Part shown: in pieces, positions 1 to 11,600 of the stretch
Numbering within the stretch: the stretch's first letter is position 1
Layout: each line of letters opens with the position of its first letter
Origin: Oreocharis arfaki
Lineage: Eukaryota; Chordata; Aves; Passeriformes; Paramythiidae
Reading direction: 5' to 3'
Assembly (NCBI GenBank): GCA_013398015.1
Contig: VZRR01008077.1
Span: 960,826 to 1,024,825 of the forward strand
DNA: 64,000 bases
Program-made: the position numbers and the translations under genes
The notes under the pieces: generated by a model
The model's database searches: none
What the model was told of the DNA's origin: nothing
The model's input: the letters and a program-made list of their open reading frames with translations, nothing else

Positions 1-489
1 CACTGCAGGATGGGAGATGTGGTTATTTACACTTCACTGATGAATCTCAAACACAGGGAATTTTAAGTGGCTGGTCCTGAGCTAAAGTAAATTCTTGGTA
101 AGGTCAGAAACCCAGGTGTCCTCTTGAGTGTCAGTGCAGCTCCTTGTTTATGAAGCTGTTGAGGCATTCTCTTATTGCAGAATTAATTCAATGTGAATAT
201 TTGAGTCTTGTCACAGATTTGTGTCTTGCTTGCCCTTAAGGGCTATGAGTTGTGATGTTTTAAGGCTTTAAAAAAAAAAAAGGGCTTTTGCATGAGTTAT
301 CAGGGACTCGTAACACTCACCACACTCTGTCTGCACTGCATTTAGAGATGCAGCTACCACGAGGGTGAACTTGCAGAATTTGAATTAGTTTAGCTCAAAT
401 GGAAGTTGTCATGAAGACCAGTCTATACAGTCACCCTTACACGGTCTCAGAGGACACAAATCACTGAGAGTTTGAAAAACCTAAGAGTA

Positions 490-597
490 GAATCACAGAA
501 TAGTTTGGGTTGGAAGGCGCCTTTAAAGGTCTTCTAGTCCAACCCCATGCAGTGAACAGGGACATTTTCAACCAGACCAGGAAGCTCATGGCAATGC
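490..597 (-). repeat. CR1 LINE 3' end fragment (minus)
   Basis: Reads AATCACAGAATAGTTTGGGT then TTGGAAGG and CTAGTCCAACCCC, the reverse complement of the avian CR1 3' end, in the order expected for a minus-strand insertion. It is truncated to about 100 bp and its inner part is eroded. Confidence 0.8.
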
Positions 598-1647
598 CTT
601 AATATATGTGTATAATGTTTGGACACATTTATGCTGTTAATTTCAAGCACAAGCATGTACCTGAAGCACAAAGGTGACCACCTCCCTTCATGAGTTTCCA
701 CTTCTGTTTAGCTTTTAAAGATTTAAGAAACAGTATAATAAAATCAAAGTTATATATAAGATGTAAATTGAAGGGGGTTTTTTTTGTTGTTCATCATATA
801 ACATTATTTTTTTTTTAATTCTGAGCATGTCCCCTTCCTCCAGCAGTATGTTGCTCACAATATTAAAATCATACAATTCGATATTTCATTGCATGCGCAG
901 TTGTTTTATTTTAAAGGTCTAGAAGTTTGGTCCTCTTGAGAACTGAAATCCTAGAATCAAGGAATTTATCATAATCATCTTCCTGGTAATTTTATTATGT
1001 AAGAAACATCAGTACAAAAGAAAATGAGGAAAAAGAGGAGTGCAAAACTTAGAAAAGGAACTTTATTGATTTTTTTTCATTAGAAGTGTGTATTGAAATG
1101 ATTGAATGTTTCAGGGTATAGGATATTTTGTAAATTAAGTCACACATAAAAAGAATACATCATAAAATGCGTATTATTCTCCAGTTCTAATGGTAAAATC
1201 AGACCATTTGAAAGCATCCATTTGAAACTGCCTATTTTGCCACATAATCAGTAAAATGAAGTGCTACAATTCAGGCTTCATTAAACCAGCAAGAGAAAAA
1301 GTTTTCCATCATCATTATTTGTTTCAAGTGGTACTTTAAAGTCGTAACCAACATCCACACTGCTAGGGAGTGTATACATGGTACAGTACATCCCCTGCCC
1401 TGAAAAGCTATCCATGGAACAATTTGTGTGCTTAGAGAGATAAACCCCACCATTTCAGGGGTTAGCTGGGAGTGGAGAGAACAGCAGCGGCTGATCTTTG
1501 AGCACAGCTCTGAAGCAGAGCTGCGGTCCTGCCTCCCCTTTTCCTGCACCATGGATTGTGCCAAACCATCCATGGACAGGCTACTGTGGATAGCTGGGTA
1601 CAATGACATGGCAGCAGCCAGGCTCCAAATGCCATCTGGCATGTAGT

Positions 1648-1850
1648 GACAGGCCAAGAGGAAATGGCCTTAAACCTAAGGAGGGTAGGTTTAGATCAGA
1701 TGTTAGGAAGAAATTCTTTGCTGTGAGGGTGGTGAGGCACTGGCACAGGTTGCCCAGACAATCTGTGGATAACCCATCCCTGGAATGGTTCCAGCCCAGG
1801 CTGGAGGGTCTCTTCCAACCCAATGTATTCAGTGGTTCAATGATCTGTGC
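1648..1850 (+). repeat. CR1 LINE 3' fragment (plus), copy 1
   Basis: Contains the CR1 3' sequence order GGCCTTAAACCTAAGGAGGG, AGGAAGAAATTCTTTGCTGT, GGTGAGGCACTGGCACAGGT and TTGCCCAGA, then a decayed TTCAATGATCTGTG end. It is 5'-truncated, as nearly all CR1 copies are. Confidence 0.85.
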
Positions 1851-1911
1851 CCCCAAACTGCACAAATCCCTGTTTATTGCCTTCCACAGGACCTTGCTTT
1901 GAGTGGACTCA

Positions 1912-2372
1912 GTAAAGAAAGACAAGGAGCTATTGGCAAGGGTTCAGCAGAGGCCACGAAGATGACAACGGGTCTGGAGCATCTCTTGTATGATGAGAGA
2001 CTGCAGGAGCTGGTCAGTCTGGAGAAGACTGAGAGGGGATCTCATCAATACATACAAATGTCTCAAAGACAGGTGTCAAGAGGATGGTGCCAGGCTCTTT
2101 TCAGTGGTGCTCAATGACAGGATGAGGAGCAATGGCCATAAACTAAACCACAAGATGTTCCACTTCAACATGAGGAAGAAATTCTTTCCATAAAGGGTGG
2201 CAGAGCCCTGGAACAGGCTGCCCATGCAGGTCGTGAGGTCTCCCTCTGTGGAGACATTCAAAACCCACCCGGACACATACTGTGTCACCTGCTCTGGGTG
2301 ACTCTGCCTTGGCAGGGCGGTTGGACTGGATGATCACCAGAGGTCCGTCCAACGCTAACAATTCAGTGATTG
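1912..2372 (+). repeat. CR1 LINE ORF2 C-terminal fragment (plus), copy 2
   Basis: A second, different CR1 copy follows within about 60 bases. In reading frame but with breaks, it shows the end of the reverse-transcriptase ORF: RRATKM-like, GLEHL, YDERLQEL and DLINTYK, then FHFNMRKKFFP. It ends with GGTTGGACTGGATGATC and a decayed tail right at the edge of the CFAP58 CpG block. The reading frame is interrupted, so it is dead. Confidence 0.88.
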
Positions 2373-2492
2373 AGCCGGCCCACCCTGCCGGCCGCGCTGA
2401 GCTGCTCTGCTCAGGGAGCCTTTTGGGTCAGAGGGGAAACATTCCTCGGTGTCCTTGGTTAAAACCCCCGACGGCCGAACTTCAGCAGCAAG

Positions 2493-2519
2493 ATGGACAC
2501 ACAGTTTTTGGGAGAATAA
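2493..2519 (+). other. Possible upstream ORF in the CFAP58 leader
   Basis: An ATG with A at -3 (AAG before it) and G at +4 opens eight codons and a TAA, 168 bases before the main start. It matters only if transcription starts upstream of 2493, which is unknown. Confidence 0.25.
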
Positions 2520-2609
2520 GTCACCCTCCGTCATCCTTCGGCGGCGGGGTGACCGGGGCCATCCGTGTACGCGGCCGCCGCGGGCCTCCCCGAGCAGCCG
2601 CTGGGCCCC

Positions 2610-2612
2610 NNN
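2610..2612. other. Three undetermined bases (NNN)
   Basis: This is the only ambiguous sequence in the window, 49 bases upstream of the start codon inside the most GC-rich stretch. Such runs are typical sequencing dropouts. The true number of missing bases may differ from three. Confidence 0.95.
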
Positions 2613-2660
2613 TGAACTCCAGTCACCGCTCCGAGCCCGCCGCCCCCACCCGACGGCAGC

Positions 2661-2669
2661 ATGGCTGAG
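2661..2669 (+). CDS. CFAP58: CFAP58 coding exon 1 (residues 1-3, MAE)
   Basis: The start codon has a strong context (A at -3, G at +4). Only ATG GCT GAG is coding before the donor GTAACC at 2670. Human CFAP58 also starts MAEEK, and exon 2 resumes with GAA AAG, which restores that start. The exon is phase 0 at its 3' end. The rest of exon 1 is 5' untranslated sequence inside the CpG-rich block, and its transcription start cannot be placed from sequence. Confidence 0.88.
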
Positions 2670-5600
2670 GTAACCTGCAACCCGTCCCTCCCTTCCCTTC
2701 CTGTCTCCTGGACAGAAAGAAGGCTGCACACCGGGATAAGCCCAACAACATCACCCGTGTATCATCTGTAGCCATGTACCATGTTTATGTGTCACCTGTG
2801 TGAGCAGAGCTCAGTTATGGCCTGTGTTGAAAGTAGGAGCAATTAGAGTACTTGTACGCAGGCAGTGGTAACTCTTAAATTTTAGGAGCAGCTGCTACAT
2901 TTAGGATCGTGGGTGTGGTTCCCGCCTTGCATCCCCCCTCATTACTTCCCATTTTTTTAACTCTTTACAAACACGATCAAGACTGAAGAGAGTCTACACG
3001 AGAGCTGGAGAGGGACTACACAAGAGCATGTGATGGGGACAGGACAGAGGGGAATGGACTCAAACTGCGAGTAGGTTTAGATTAGATGATAGGAGAAAAT
3101 TCTTTATTGTGAGGATGGTGAGGCATTGACACAGTTTGCCCAGAGAAGTTGCAGATGTCCCATCCATGGAAGCGTTCAAGGCCAGGGTGGATGGAGCTCT
3201 GAGTAAGCTGGTCTAGTGGAAGGTCCATGGCAGGGAGTTGGAATGAGATGATCTTTAAGGCCTCTTCCATCCCAAACCATTTTGTGATTCTGTGGTTTGG
3301 AGATGAGGATGAAATGAGAAGAAACCCGCGAGTCCCCAAGCAGGTTTGAGGGGGGACACAGTAAGTTTCGGCTCACAGTTCAAATTGTTCTTTTATGCTG
3401 GCTGGAGCATTGGCTGTAGCTTTAAAGTTGCCCTTGAGGTTTTCCTGCTGACACAAGAGCTGCTTCCCTGTCCTAGTGAGACCACCTCAGAGGTGCATTT
3501 GCAAGGATTTGGCATCAGAACTGAGCTAGATCAAAAATGTCTTCTGTGAAATGTTTAACAGTAGCATTTCCCACAGAGGAAGGACTGGCTTGCACTGGCA
3601 TTACTGGAGCTTTGAGACATGCTTGTCTGCAAGTCTCTGGCACTATCTGGATAGAAATCATAAACTAATCAGAATTTAGAGGGTAGAGAAGTGGGCAGAA
3701 CTGGGGCTAAGATACTGGGTTTCCTCAGTCGTTGATGCATTATGCAAACGCTATTACAATGACGGTATTTTATAGACTTATCTTTAAACCAGTTGTGGGA
3801 CTCAATTACAAGAACTCTGGCTGGTAAAGCACAAGTTATTTCAGTAAAATTGGGGGAGATGTGTTTGAAAAATAGCCTACAATATGCATCTTATATGCTA
3901 GCAAAAGAACTGTTATTACAGAAAATTTTTTCATGATTTCTTAGTAGCTGTTATACACTCAGTGTATTACTTTTTTGTATTCTGGGGTCATAAATAGGAT
4001 GTTGAATTCCTCCTGTGTTGATTATTTCACTCAGGAAAAGTCTGACAGACTATATCTAGAAGAAAGTGCATTCGAAGCACTGGAAAAAGACTCCCAAGAA
4101 TTCATCAGTATACTGAATAGAGATGAAGCTCTGGAAAAATTCCGTGTCGAATATGAGAAGCTCCTGGCTATTATGAAGAAGTCTCGTGAAAATGAAAAGC
4201 ATCTCATGGAGAAATGCAGGAAGCTGAGTGCTGAGCTTGTGGAGAAGTCATCTAAAGTAGCTGTGCTCACGAAACTCACTAAAGATGATGGGGAAACTAT
4301 ATCATCATTGAAGTCGGTAAAGTTTTGAATAGAGTGAAGTATGGTCTGAAATTGTTAATGAAAAACATGGTAGTAAGAAAAGCACCTACCTAAAAAGAAC
4401 ACTTAATTTCGTGTAGAGAACTAGGTGGAGGACTAAGCGTAGAGCTGGCATCTCCAGTTGTTTAACCTCTGCTTTGCTTTGTTTGCTCAGCCTGGTATTT
4501 TTCCAGGTTTCAGTCAAAATCTGTGTTTATTTGCAGTAAATCAACTCCATCAGCTTTTGAGTACTCACTAGTACTTTTGTTTAAGCTTTCCCTCTGTAAA
4601 ATGGCACATTTTCAACTTAATGTAAATTTTTTGATTCATTAATACTTTTGCAGGGCTGCTTGGATGTTAACTGTTGCCAGAACATAAAAAACCTACTTAT
4701 TGAGGAAATATGGGGTTTAGGACAGGGAAGTGATAATGTGAATAAATAAATGTTTTATGGTGTCTTTGAAAAGGAATCCTATATAGCATTTCAGTGTGAT
4801 TTCACCAATTTACTCTGATGTGTTGTTTGTTATTACTGATTTGAACTCTGTCAAATCAAAGTGCTTGGCTCACTAAAAACAGTTGATGTTTTAAGACCTA
4901 CAGTGAATTTTGACTGTCAGAAATCCAAAGCTGCCAAGTGATCATAAGACTGTATTTGGAACTTTTTTCATTCTGATGGTTTAAAATCTTAGCTTTGTGA
5001 TAGGCTTTAATTTACCATTTATTTGAGAAACCTCCATGCCTTACAATAAAGTGTTTTGTTCCAGTAAAATAAAGTCAATGTAGCAATCCAGAGTGATTTT
5101 TGAGCACTACAGAAATAGAAGTTCTTTGAAATGAAGTTTCTTGTCCTTAGAATTATAAAGAAAATACTTTCAGAGTAAATATAAATAGCAGCACTGTCAT
5201 CCTATGGCCGTGGCTTGCAAACCCATGGTACTGCCCAAAGCCTCCTCAAGGACGAGGAAAAGCATAGAAAATCTTGTTGATTTTCACTGCTGCTAATCAA
5301 AACCTGGTAGATGAATGTCAGGAAACACAATGATTCTTATGCTTTCCTTTTTGCTATTACATGGCAATACTCTGTGTGTGAACAGTAGGAGAGGTGATCC
5401 TTCAAGATGTTCCCAAACTGAGGAGACATTGTCTTAGGAATGTCATAAAACTGAGGAGTGGAAACCTTGGGAAAATAGGAGCCTTTCCAATTTCAGCAGC
5501 TAATTTGAAGCTCAAGCAGGGTATGACTGAACCATACCGCCTACTATTGAACCCATTAAGTGATTTTCTAGTGGAAAAGCTGCTTGACAATATGATCTTG

Positions 5601-8600
5601 TTAGAAATGATGTGCAGTGCACAACGTGTGACATTTCATTCCTAGTGGTGTGCTGTGAGCCAAGTATAGAGCTAGTACTTTTTCAGTTTGGTTTTGAGAA
5701 TTAGTCTTTCTCTTAAAGGTTCAGGAATTATTTGGATATTGTTTAAAATGTTCATTTCTTGTTTGAGGTTTTGCTTGGTAAACCCTTTATATTCCATATT
5801 ATTCTTCTTTCTGAAGGGAAGTTTTATTAGAGCTGTAATATTTCACTATGATTTTGTTAATGTTCAAAAAATGTGTTTCTTGTGTGTCCGAACTAAGTGT
5901 TGAGGGAAGTTCAAGTGCTACAGTAGCCAAGAGGATATTCTTCAGTGCTAAATCAAACAAACAGTCTGTCCCACAGTTTTATTATTTATAAACAATAAAA
6001 GAATCCTGATGGAGCTGTTCCTGTAACAATGGTATAGTTGCTCCAAATTAAGGCCCTAAATCTTGGTGATATGATGGGTCATTAGGGTAAGAAATAAAAG
6101 TTGCAGAAGCAAAATTTTTCTTCATGTGAAGCCTGTTTGTAATCAGTAGGGTTTGTTTGGGGCGGGGGTTAACCACACACATCAGTGGCTGGCAGGACAC
6201 GGGTCAGTGATAATCAATAGCTGTTAAGTGTCAGGTGGCTGTTAAAGGATCTGTTTTGTAGTTTTAATAAACTGGACATAACAATCTGCTGCTTTACAGT
6301 CATATCGAAGGAGCAAAGGGCCAAGCTAATCATGAAGTTACACAATTCTGTTTTTCATGGGTAGAGACACGAGTCTGCACTGCTAGAAGGGGAATTTATA
6401 GGAGCTTGTACTGCCCTGCTGAAATTACCAAATTTTCAATTTCCAGGCGTATCAATCCAATATAATAAGAAAGCGTTTCATTAATTCTCAGTTTCTGAGC
6501 AGTGAAAGTGATGTGATCTTTTGGGGTACTTAATGAGAGTAAAGTAAAGCAGTCACACTTCATAAGTTCTGCTTCACAAGTTCCAGAATTCAGTACTTCT
6601 CAAAAAATTTTTTGAATGATTCTCACAGCAAACATCCAGTGTACTTCCTTTAATTATGCAACAGATTGCCATGCATTACCTACCTATCTTGTACTGCAAT
6701 TACCCTGTGTTGCTGACACACTGCAGTCTTCCACACTGAATAATAATGTGAATATTTCTTCTCTGAAGGCTTCCATCATCGAAATTTTGCTGCTTTTTAC
6801 TTCTGCAAAGAAAGGATCTATTGATCCGCTCTTACAGTGGAAGACACAACCGAGAAGCACCTGCAACAAAGCCCAGTTTTGCTGATGCTGAATTCTGTAG
6901 CAAATTCTTATTTGGATTTTGCACATTAATGTGGCCATCACCTGTCTCTCCTAACTTTATTGATAAAAATTGTTCTTATCAATACAAATTCCTAAAGATA
7001 AAGTTCAACAAGCACAGCTTAGGGTGACCTGAAATCAATGCTTATCTGAATGGCCTCATTGACTTCAAGTGATCGCTATTGCAAATACTCATCAGAATAA
7101 AACACTCACTGGAGCCACTGAAACCTTTCAGAGGCTGTATTGATTTTATTCCCCAGTTCTATTCCCCAAAACTCCAATTGTAATGATTTGATTCACCAAT
7201 TTTAATCACAGTCTAATCAGCCAGCAGGAAGCTCTGATTTAAGTAATCAGCTTTAATCTTATTTTCAATTTGCATTTTTCTAGAGAAAGGGCGGTTGTCT
7301 CTTACTGGTTGACAAATCTGAAATATGTTTATTTACAGTTATATTTCATGCTTTTCTGCTAGTCAACATGATATATTGTGTCTTCGTGCCATTATTTCAG
7401 CCTAACATGCATTTATATAAATTTCAGAATTGAGCATTTTTTTGTAGGATATTAATGAATGAAAAACTTATAATTTACTAGATGATGCTCAATACTTTAT
7501 GTATGATCATTGCTGCATTGAATAGAAATTAGAACTCAAAAAGTATGACATAAAAATTCAATATATGAAACTGTTTAAATATGCTTGATACATAAGTGAA
7601 AAAGCACATTTTTCAAGCTAAATTTTGGACTAACTAATTTATTAAGTAATGCAAATACTGTTTGTAGGTAGTGAGTTTAACTGGCTGTACTTTTCAGAAC
7701 TTCTGAGCAAGGAAAACTCATTGTTTAACTCTTTATTAGTATGTGGGGAAAAAAAAGGAAGAGCAAAAAATCCTGATTTTAAGTTCCAGCTGGTTTCTCA
7801 AATTTGGATATGCTGAGCTAGTTGAATAAATAAAATGGAAATGTGTTCCTTCTGCAGTTTGAAGAGGCTACAGATGTTATACTTTGTGTTGTCTTTTCTG
7901 CAAAATCTGGTAGCCTGTTACTTCTGCTAGTTCTATAGTTTGAATTTTTAATTTAGGAAGTAAACAGCTAAATATTACATATATTTGATTTTTAAGGGTT
8001 CCATAAGTATATTAACAATATACCATAACGTAGGTGTGATAATTCAGTTTAATGTTAAATAGGGTTGTTTTTAAAAAAACCCAGAAATGTCAATTACAAT
8101 AAAGAACTGTAAACAATTTGATATAAATTAAATTATTTTCTTTTCTTCATTGTGGAGATGGTTTTGAAATATTTTTTTCCTGCCCCAGTGTCGTATGATG
8201 CAAGTAGGGGTTGAAAGGGATATTATGGCCTGATATAATGATGCTTCTATTTGGCTTTCTTTGGGGAAACCCTAGAGCTAATGTAGAACTGAACAGCCAC
8301 ACTTGGGGTCCAAATCTGTACAAGTCCATCAAGTCCAGAACTCTGCTAGGAGCCAGCTGAGAAAAGAGCATCGTGCTGTAATTTGAAGCTCAGGGACTTC
8401 TAGTGTAGAAGTAGTATCTTCATTATTTACTGAGACTTCAGGAACTTTCCTTTGAGTCCAGTCACTTGCTGAATTTCTGCAATTTTTTTTAGGACAGGAT
8501 TCCAGAAATGGTAGGAGCTTCATTTGAACCTGGCAAGGAATAAGCCTTTTGTTTGGTTGATAAGGATCCGATTCAAGGGAGAGAGATGCAGAGGAAGTTA

Positions 8601-11600
8601 AAAAATCAAGTGAACCCTCCTGCCCTATCCTGTTTGTGGGTATCAAACCCTAGGCTTGTGAGAGGCACACAAATCTATCATTCAAGTAATTCCATGTTCT
8701 AAAATCTGGGATAAGAATTGTGTCTTGTCTAAATAAGTAGTTCAAGTCAAATTACACTGTCCTCACAGATTAAAATTAACAAAGGGGCAGAAAAACTGAG
8801 TAACATCTTTTCCTCATCCAAATCAAATTGGATGTTCGTTGTCCTAACAACTAGTAAGAATTTTTTCTTTTTTCTCTAGCTTACTAGAGCTATTTAAGTA
8901 GGTGATACCTTTGTGGACACTGAATTGTCAGTTCATTTTTAGATATTAGTGGTACTCACGTGATCAAAGCCTCACAGAGTGAGATTTGAGAATGTTCGGA
9001 TCTATGTGTTAAAGAAAATGTTGAGCTTTTCTGGTGTAAATTGCCATAGCCTGAACAGCTCAAAATGTTTGCTATACCCTCAGTAAAAAAAAAAAAGTGA
9101 AGGAAACTTTTGTGAACTTAAGCATGAAAAGGCACAAAAATCTGTTTTCTCAACTAACCAAAATGCAAGGCAATTGATTTCTAATTTGTCGTTATTTTTA
9201 AACACAATTTAATTTATGTAATTGTTTTCCATTTTGTTCCTAGGAGCTTGAAAAGGCCTGGAAAATGGTGGATAAAGCCCATGAAAGAGAACAGAAAACT
9301 AAAGAAACTATTAATTCACTGAAAAAGGAAATTTTACGCCTAAATAATTTAATGAAGGAAAGAGCTGGACAGGAGTACAGGTAAGTTTTCCTCAGGGAGA
9401 GGGAAAGCCTGATCTGATTTTCTGTCGTTCTATACCTTGTTTAGCCATGTAGGCACAGTGGAAAACAGAGAGATCTTTTCTGCCTTTTCTCATGAATACG
9501 CATTTATTTGTCTGTGTGTTTGTGCAGTGAGCAAGTACAGAATCAGGCTCTGAGCGAGTTCGTTCAGTATTGGATTAAGCGGAGAGATCAAATAAAATGA
9601 ATACTATGCACTTTCTCAGTATGTGTCATATTGTTTTATCTGACAAACACTTCAGCATACTTTGAGAATAGGATCCTGTCAACATTTTTACAGTTCACAG
9701 CAGCAAGGTCAAGCAGATAAATGAAGAAGGCAGGAGACCTAATTTCTCTCCTGTTCCTAGCGTTGTTATAAGGCATTAACACTGTCTGCGTTCTTGTTTA
9801 TATTTTATATTTATACAGTTTCAAGATTATGGGGTTTTTTTAACCAAACATGGACAGAAGGACCTAGTCTGAGATGGAGCCTTTAAGCCACTACGTTGTG
9901 CACATAATAATCATCCTCTGGAGCTGCTGAGAAGCTCTCCAGAATCTACTGTTTGTAGAATCAGGTCCTCAGAGACTGCTTATGCTGTAACAAGTTAAAC
10001 TTGAAGATGGGATTAAGTGTGTTGACCCTGCGACCTGTGCACTTTCTGCTGAAATTGCTGATGGTTGGCCCTCCTGATTATGGCTTGAAATTTTCACACT
10101 GTTTAGGTATTTATTTATAATATGCATGCAGGATATGTATGGGACATGCTCATCTCTGCATGCTCTGTGTATCCAGGCTGCAAAAACACTTCCCCCTCCA
10201 AGGAATGTGCCAGCACATAAACCACCTGGATCCATGAGAAATCCACTCCTTCACCTTTTGTTCCTGAAATATTCTAGTCCTGTTTATCAGGTTTCTTTGG
10301 ATCTAAAAGCTTGTTTATTCAACCTTCCCCTAGTATAACTCTCCTTGAAGTCTTCTCTCTCTGGCTGCTTTTTGCATTTTCGTGCAAGAGGCAGGAGCTG
10401 TTACTTTGCCAATACCTCACTCATGTTTCCAGATCTGCTCAGGCTGCTGAGACTTGCCAGCTTACAATTTCTTCTTGAAGTTCTCTCTGTTTTGCCCTCC
10501 AGTTCCATGGTTAATACCCTGTCCAGTGACAAGGCCATGAGACTAAGTACCACCTTTGCAGATTTCAGCCTTGAAAACCTTATAATCGTTTAGAACAGCA
10601 AGGCTGCTTTTTAAGATTGAGCTTGAACCCACAGCTTGGACTTCCTTTCGTATTGTAAATGTGTCAAAACAGAGAGTCAGTTTTATTTTTACGTTATGTG
10701 ACTGTAAGACATAACCTAGTTGGGTGTCCAGTCAGCTAAGGTTCAGAGGCTGGTTACAACATTGTAACATTTTTAGTCCCTGACTAATTTTGCAGTGGGC
10801 TTAGAAGAGGGGATTGCTCCCTCTTACCTTTCTGGGAAATGGAAGGTTTATTCAGACCTGTGAGGATGTGATACAGAAGGAAAGAGTTTTGACTTGGTTG
10901 ATGGTAACTCTGATCACAGAGCTCTGATAGAGCATATCATTCAGTTGACCGTTAGTCTTAATGCAGAGGAGTTTAAAATGAAAGAAAAAAATCTAAACTC
11001 CTCTTTCTCACAAAAGTTTTGCTCTGGCATAGGAGGAAGAGCAGAAATGGCCTGTGACACTGCTTGACTATTATTTCCTTGCTTCCAGTGTTGAGGATTT
11101 GCTAAGACTTCAAGAAGAGGTAACAGAGGAGAGAGACCAACTGTTGTCAGAAGTTGTGAAGTTACGTCAAAGTCTCACTGAAATCACAGAGCAGCAGCAG
11201 GAAACTGAGAAGGCAAAAAATGAGGCAGAGGAATCCGTTTTGCAGGTCTGTACTGATTACCAGATGGTGATTTTAGGCTTTTTCCTGAGCCTTTCTCCAC
11301 ACTTACAATTGGTCTCCAGTGACAAGTATGCTGCTACCCGTTCTTTCACATCTCAGACATTTTCAGGAGTGCTCTGAAAGGATTCTGCTGTGAATGACTT
11401 TCATATTTTTCTGTAGTTCTAAGCTATGTATTTTGCAAAGTGTATTGTCATATACCAGCTGCTTCTATAGCTTCCCAATACCCCAAGGTTGCTTTTTGTG
11501 AATCGTAATCATCTTTCATACCGAAGAGTTGGGACATTTTCTGTATTGTAACACCTTATGCCTCAAAAGAGACACTTAGAATGTAGACCTGGAATGGAGA

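Larger units (their letters stand above)
1..2379. other. Upstream flank of CFAP58
   Basis: AT-rich non-coding sequence down to about 1400, then more balanced. It holds CR1 fragments at 490-597, 1648-1850 and 1912-2372. No exon of a neighbouring gene is recognisable. In human the upstream neighbour is ITPRIP, but none of its coding sequence is visible here. Confidence 0.6.
2380..2690 (+). promoter_or_regulatory. CFAP58: CpG-rich promoter and 5' untranslated block of CFAP58
   Basis: This is the only dense CpG block in the 5' part of the window, with GCGGCCGCCGCGG-type runs between 2537 and 2660, against AT-rich surroundings. It ends at the start codon and first donor. No TATA box is evident, as is usual for CpG-island promoters. 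An AAGATGG motif (YY1-like) lies at 2490-2496. The transcription start is not determinable by eye. Confidence 0.75.
2670..4034 (+). other. CFAP58: CFAP58 intron 1
   Basis: 1365 bp, GTAACC to CACTCAG. It contains the CR1 fragment at 3000-3294. Nothing else is recognisable. Confidence 0.9.

Noticed and set aside
1785..2193. Plus-strand open frames of 60-110 codons upstream of CFAP58
   Set aside because: They are CR1 ORF2 remnants with frame breaks.
1..2379. Divergent neighbour gene (ITPRIP by human synteny)
   Set aside because: None of its coding sequence is recognisable here; it may lie outside the window.
3975..4034. Upstream extension of exon 2 to an in-frame ATG
   Set aside because: No CFAP58 similarity, and a good acceptor plus the exon 1 MAE start explain the N-terminus.
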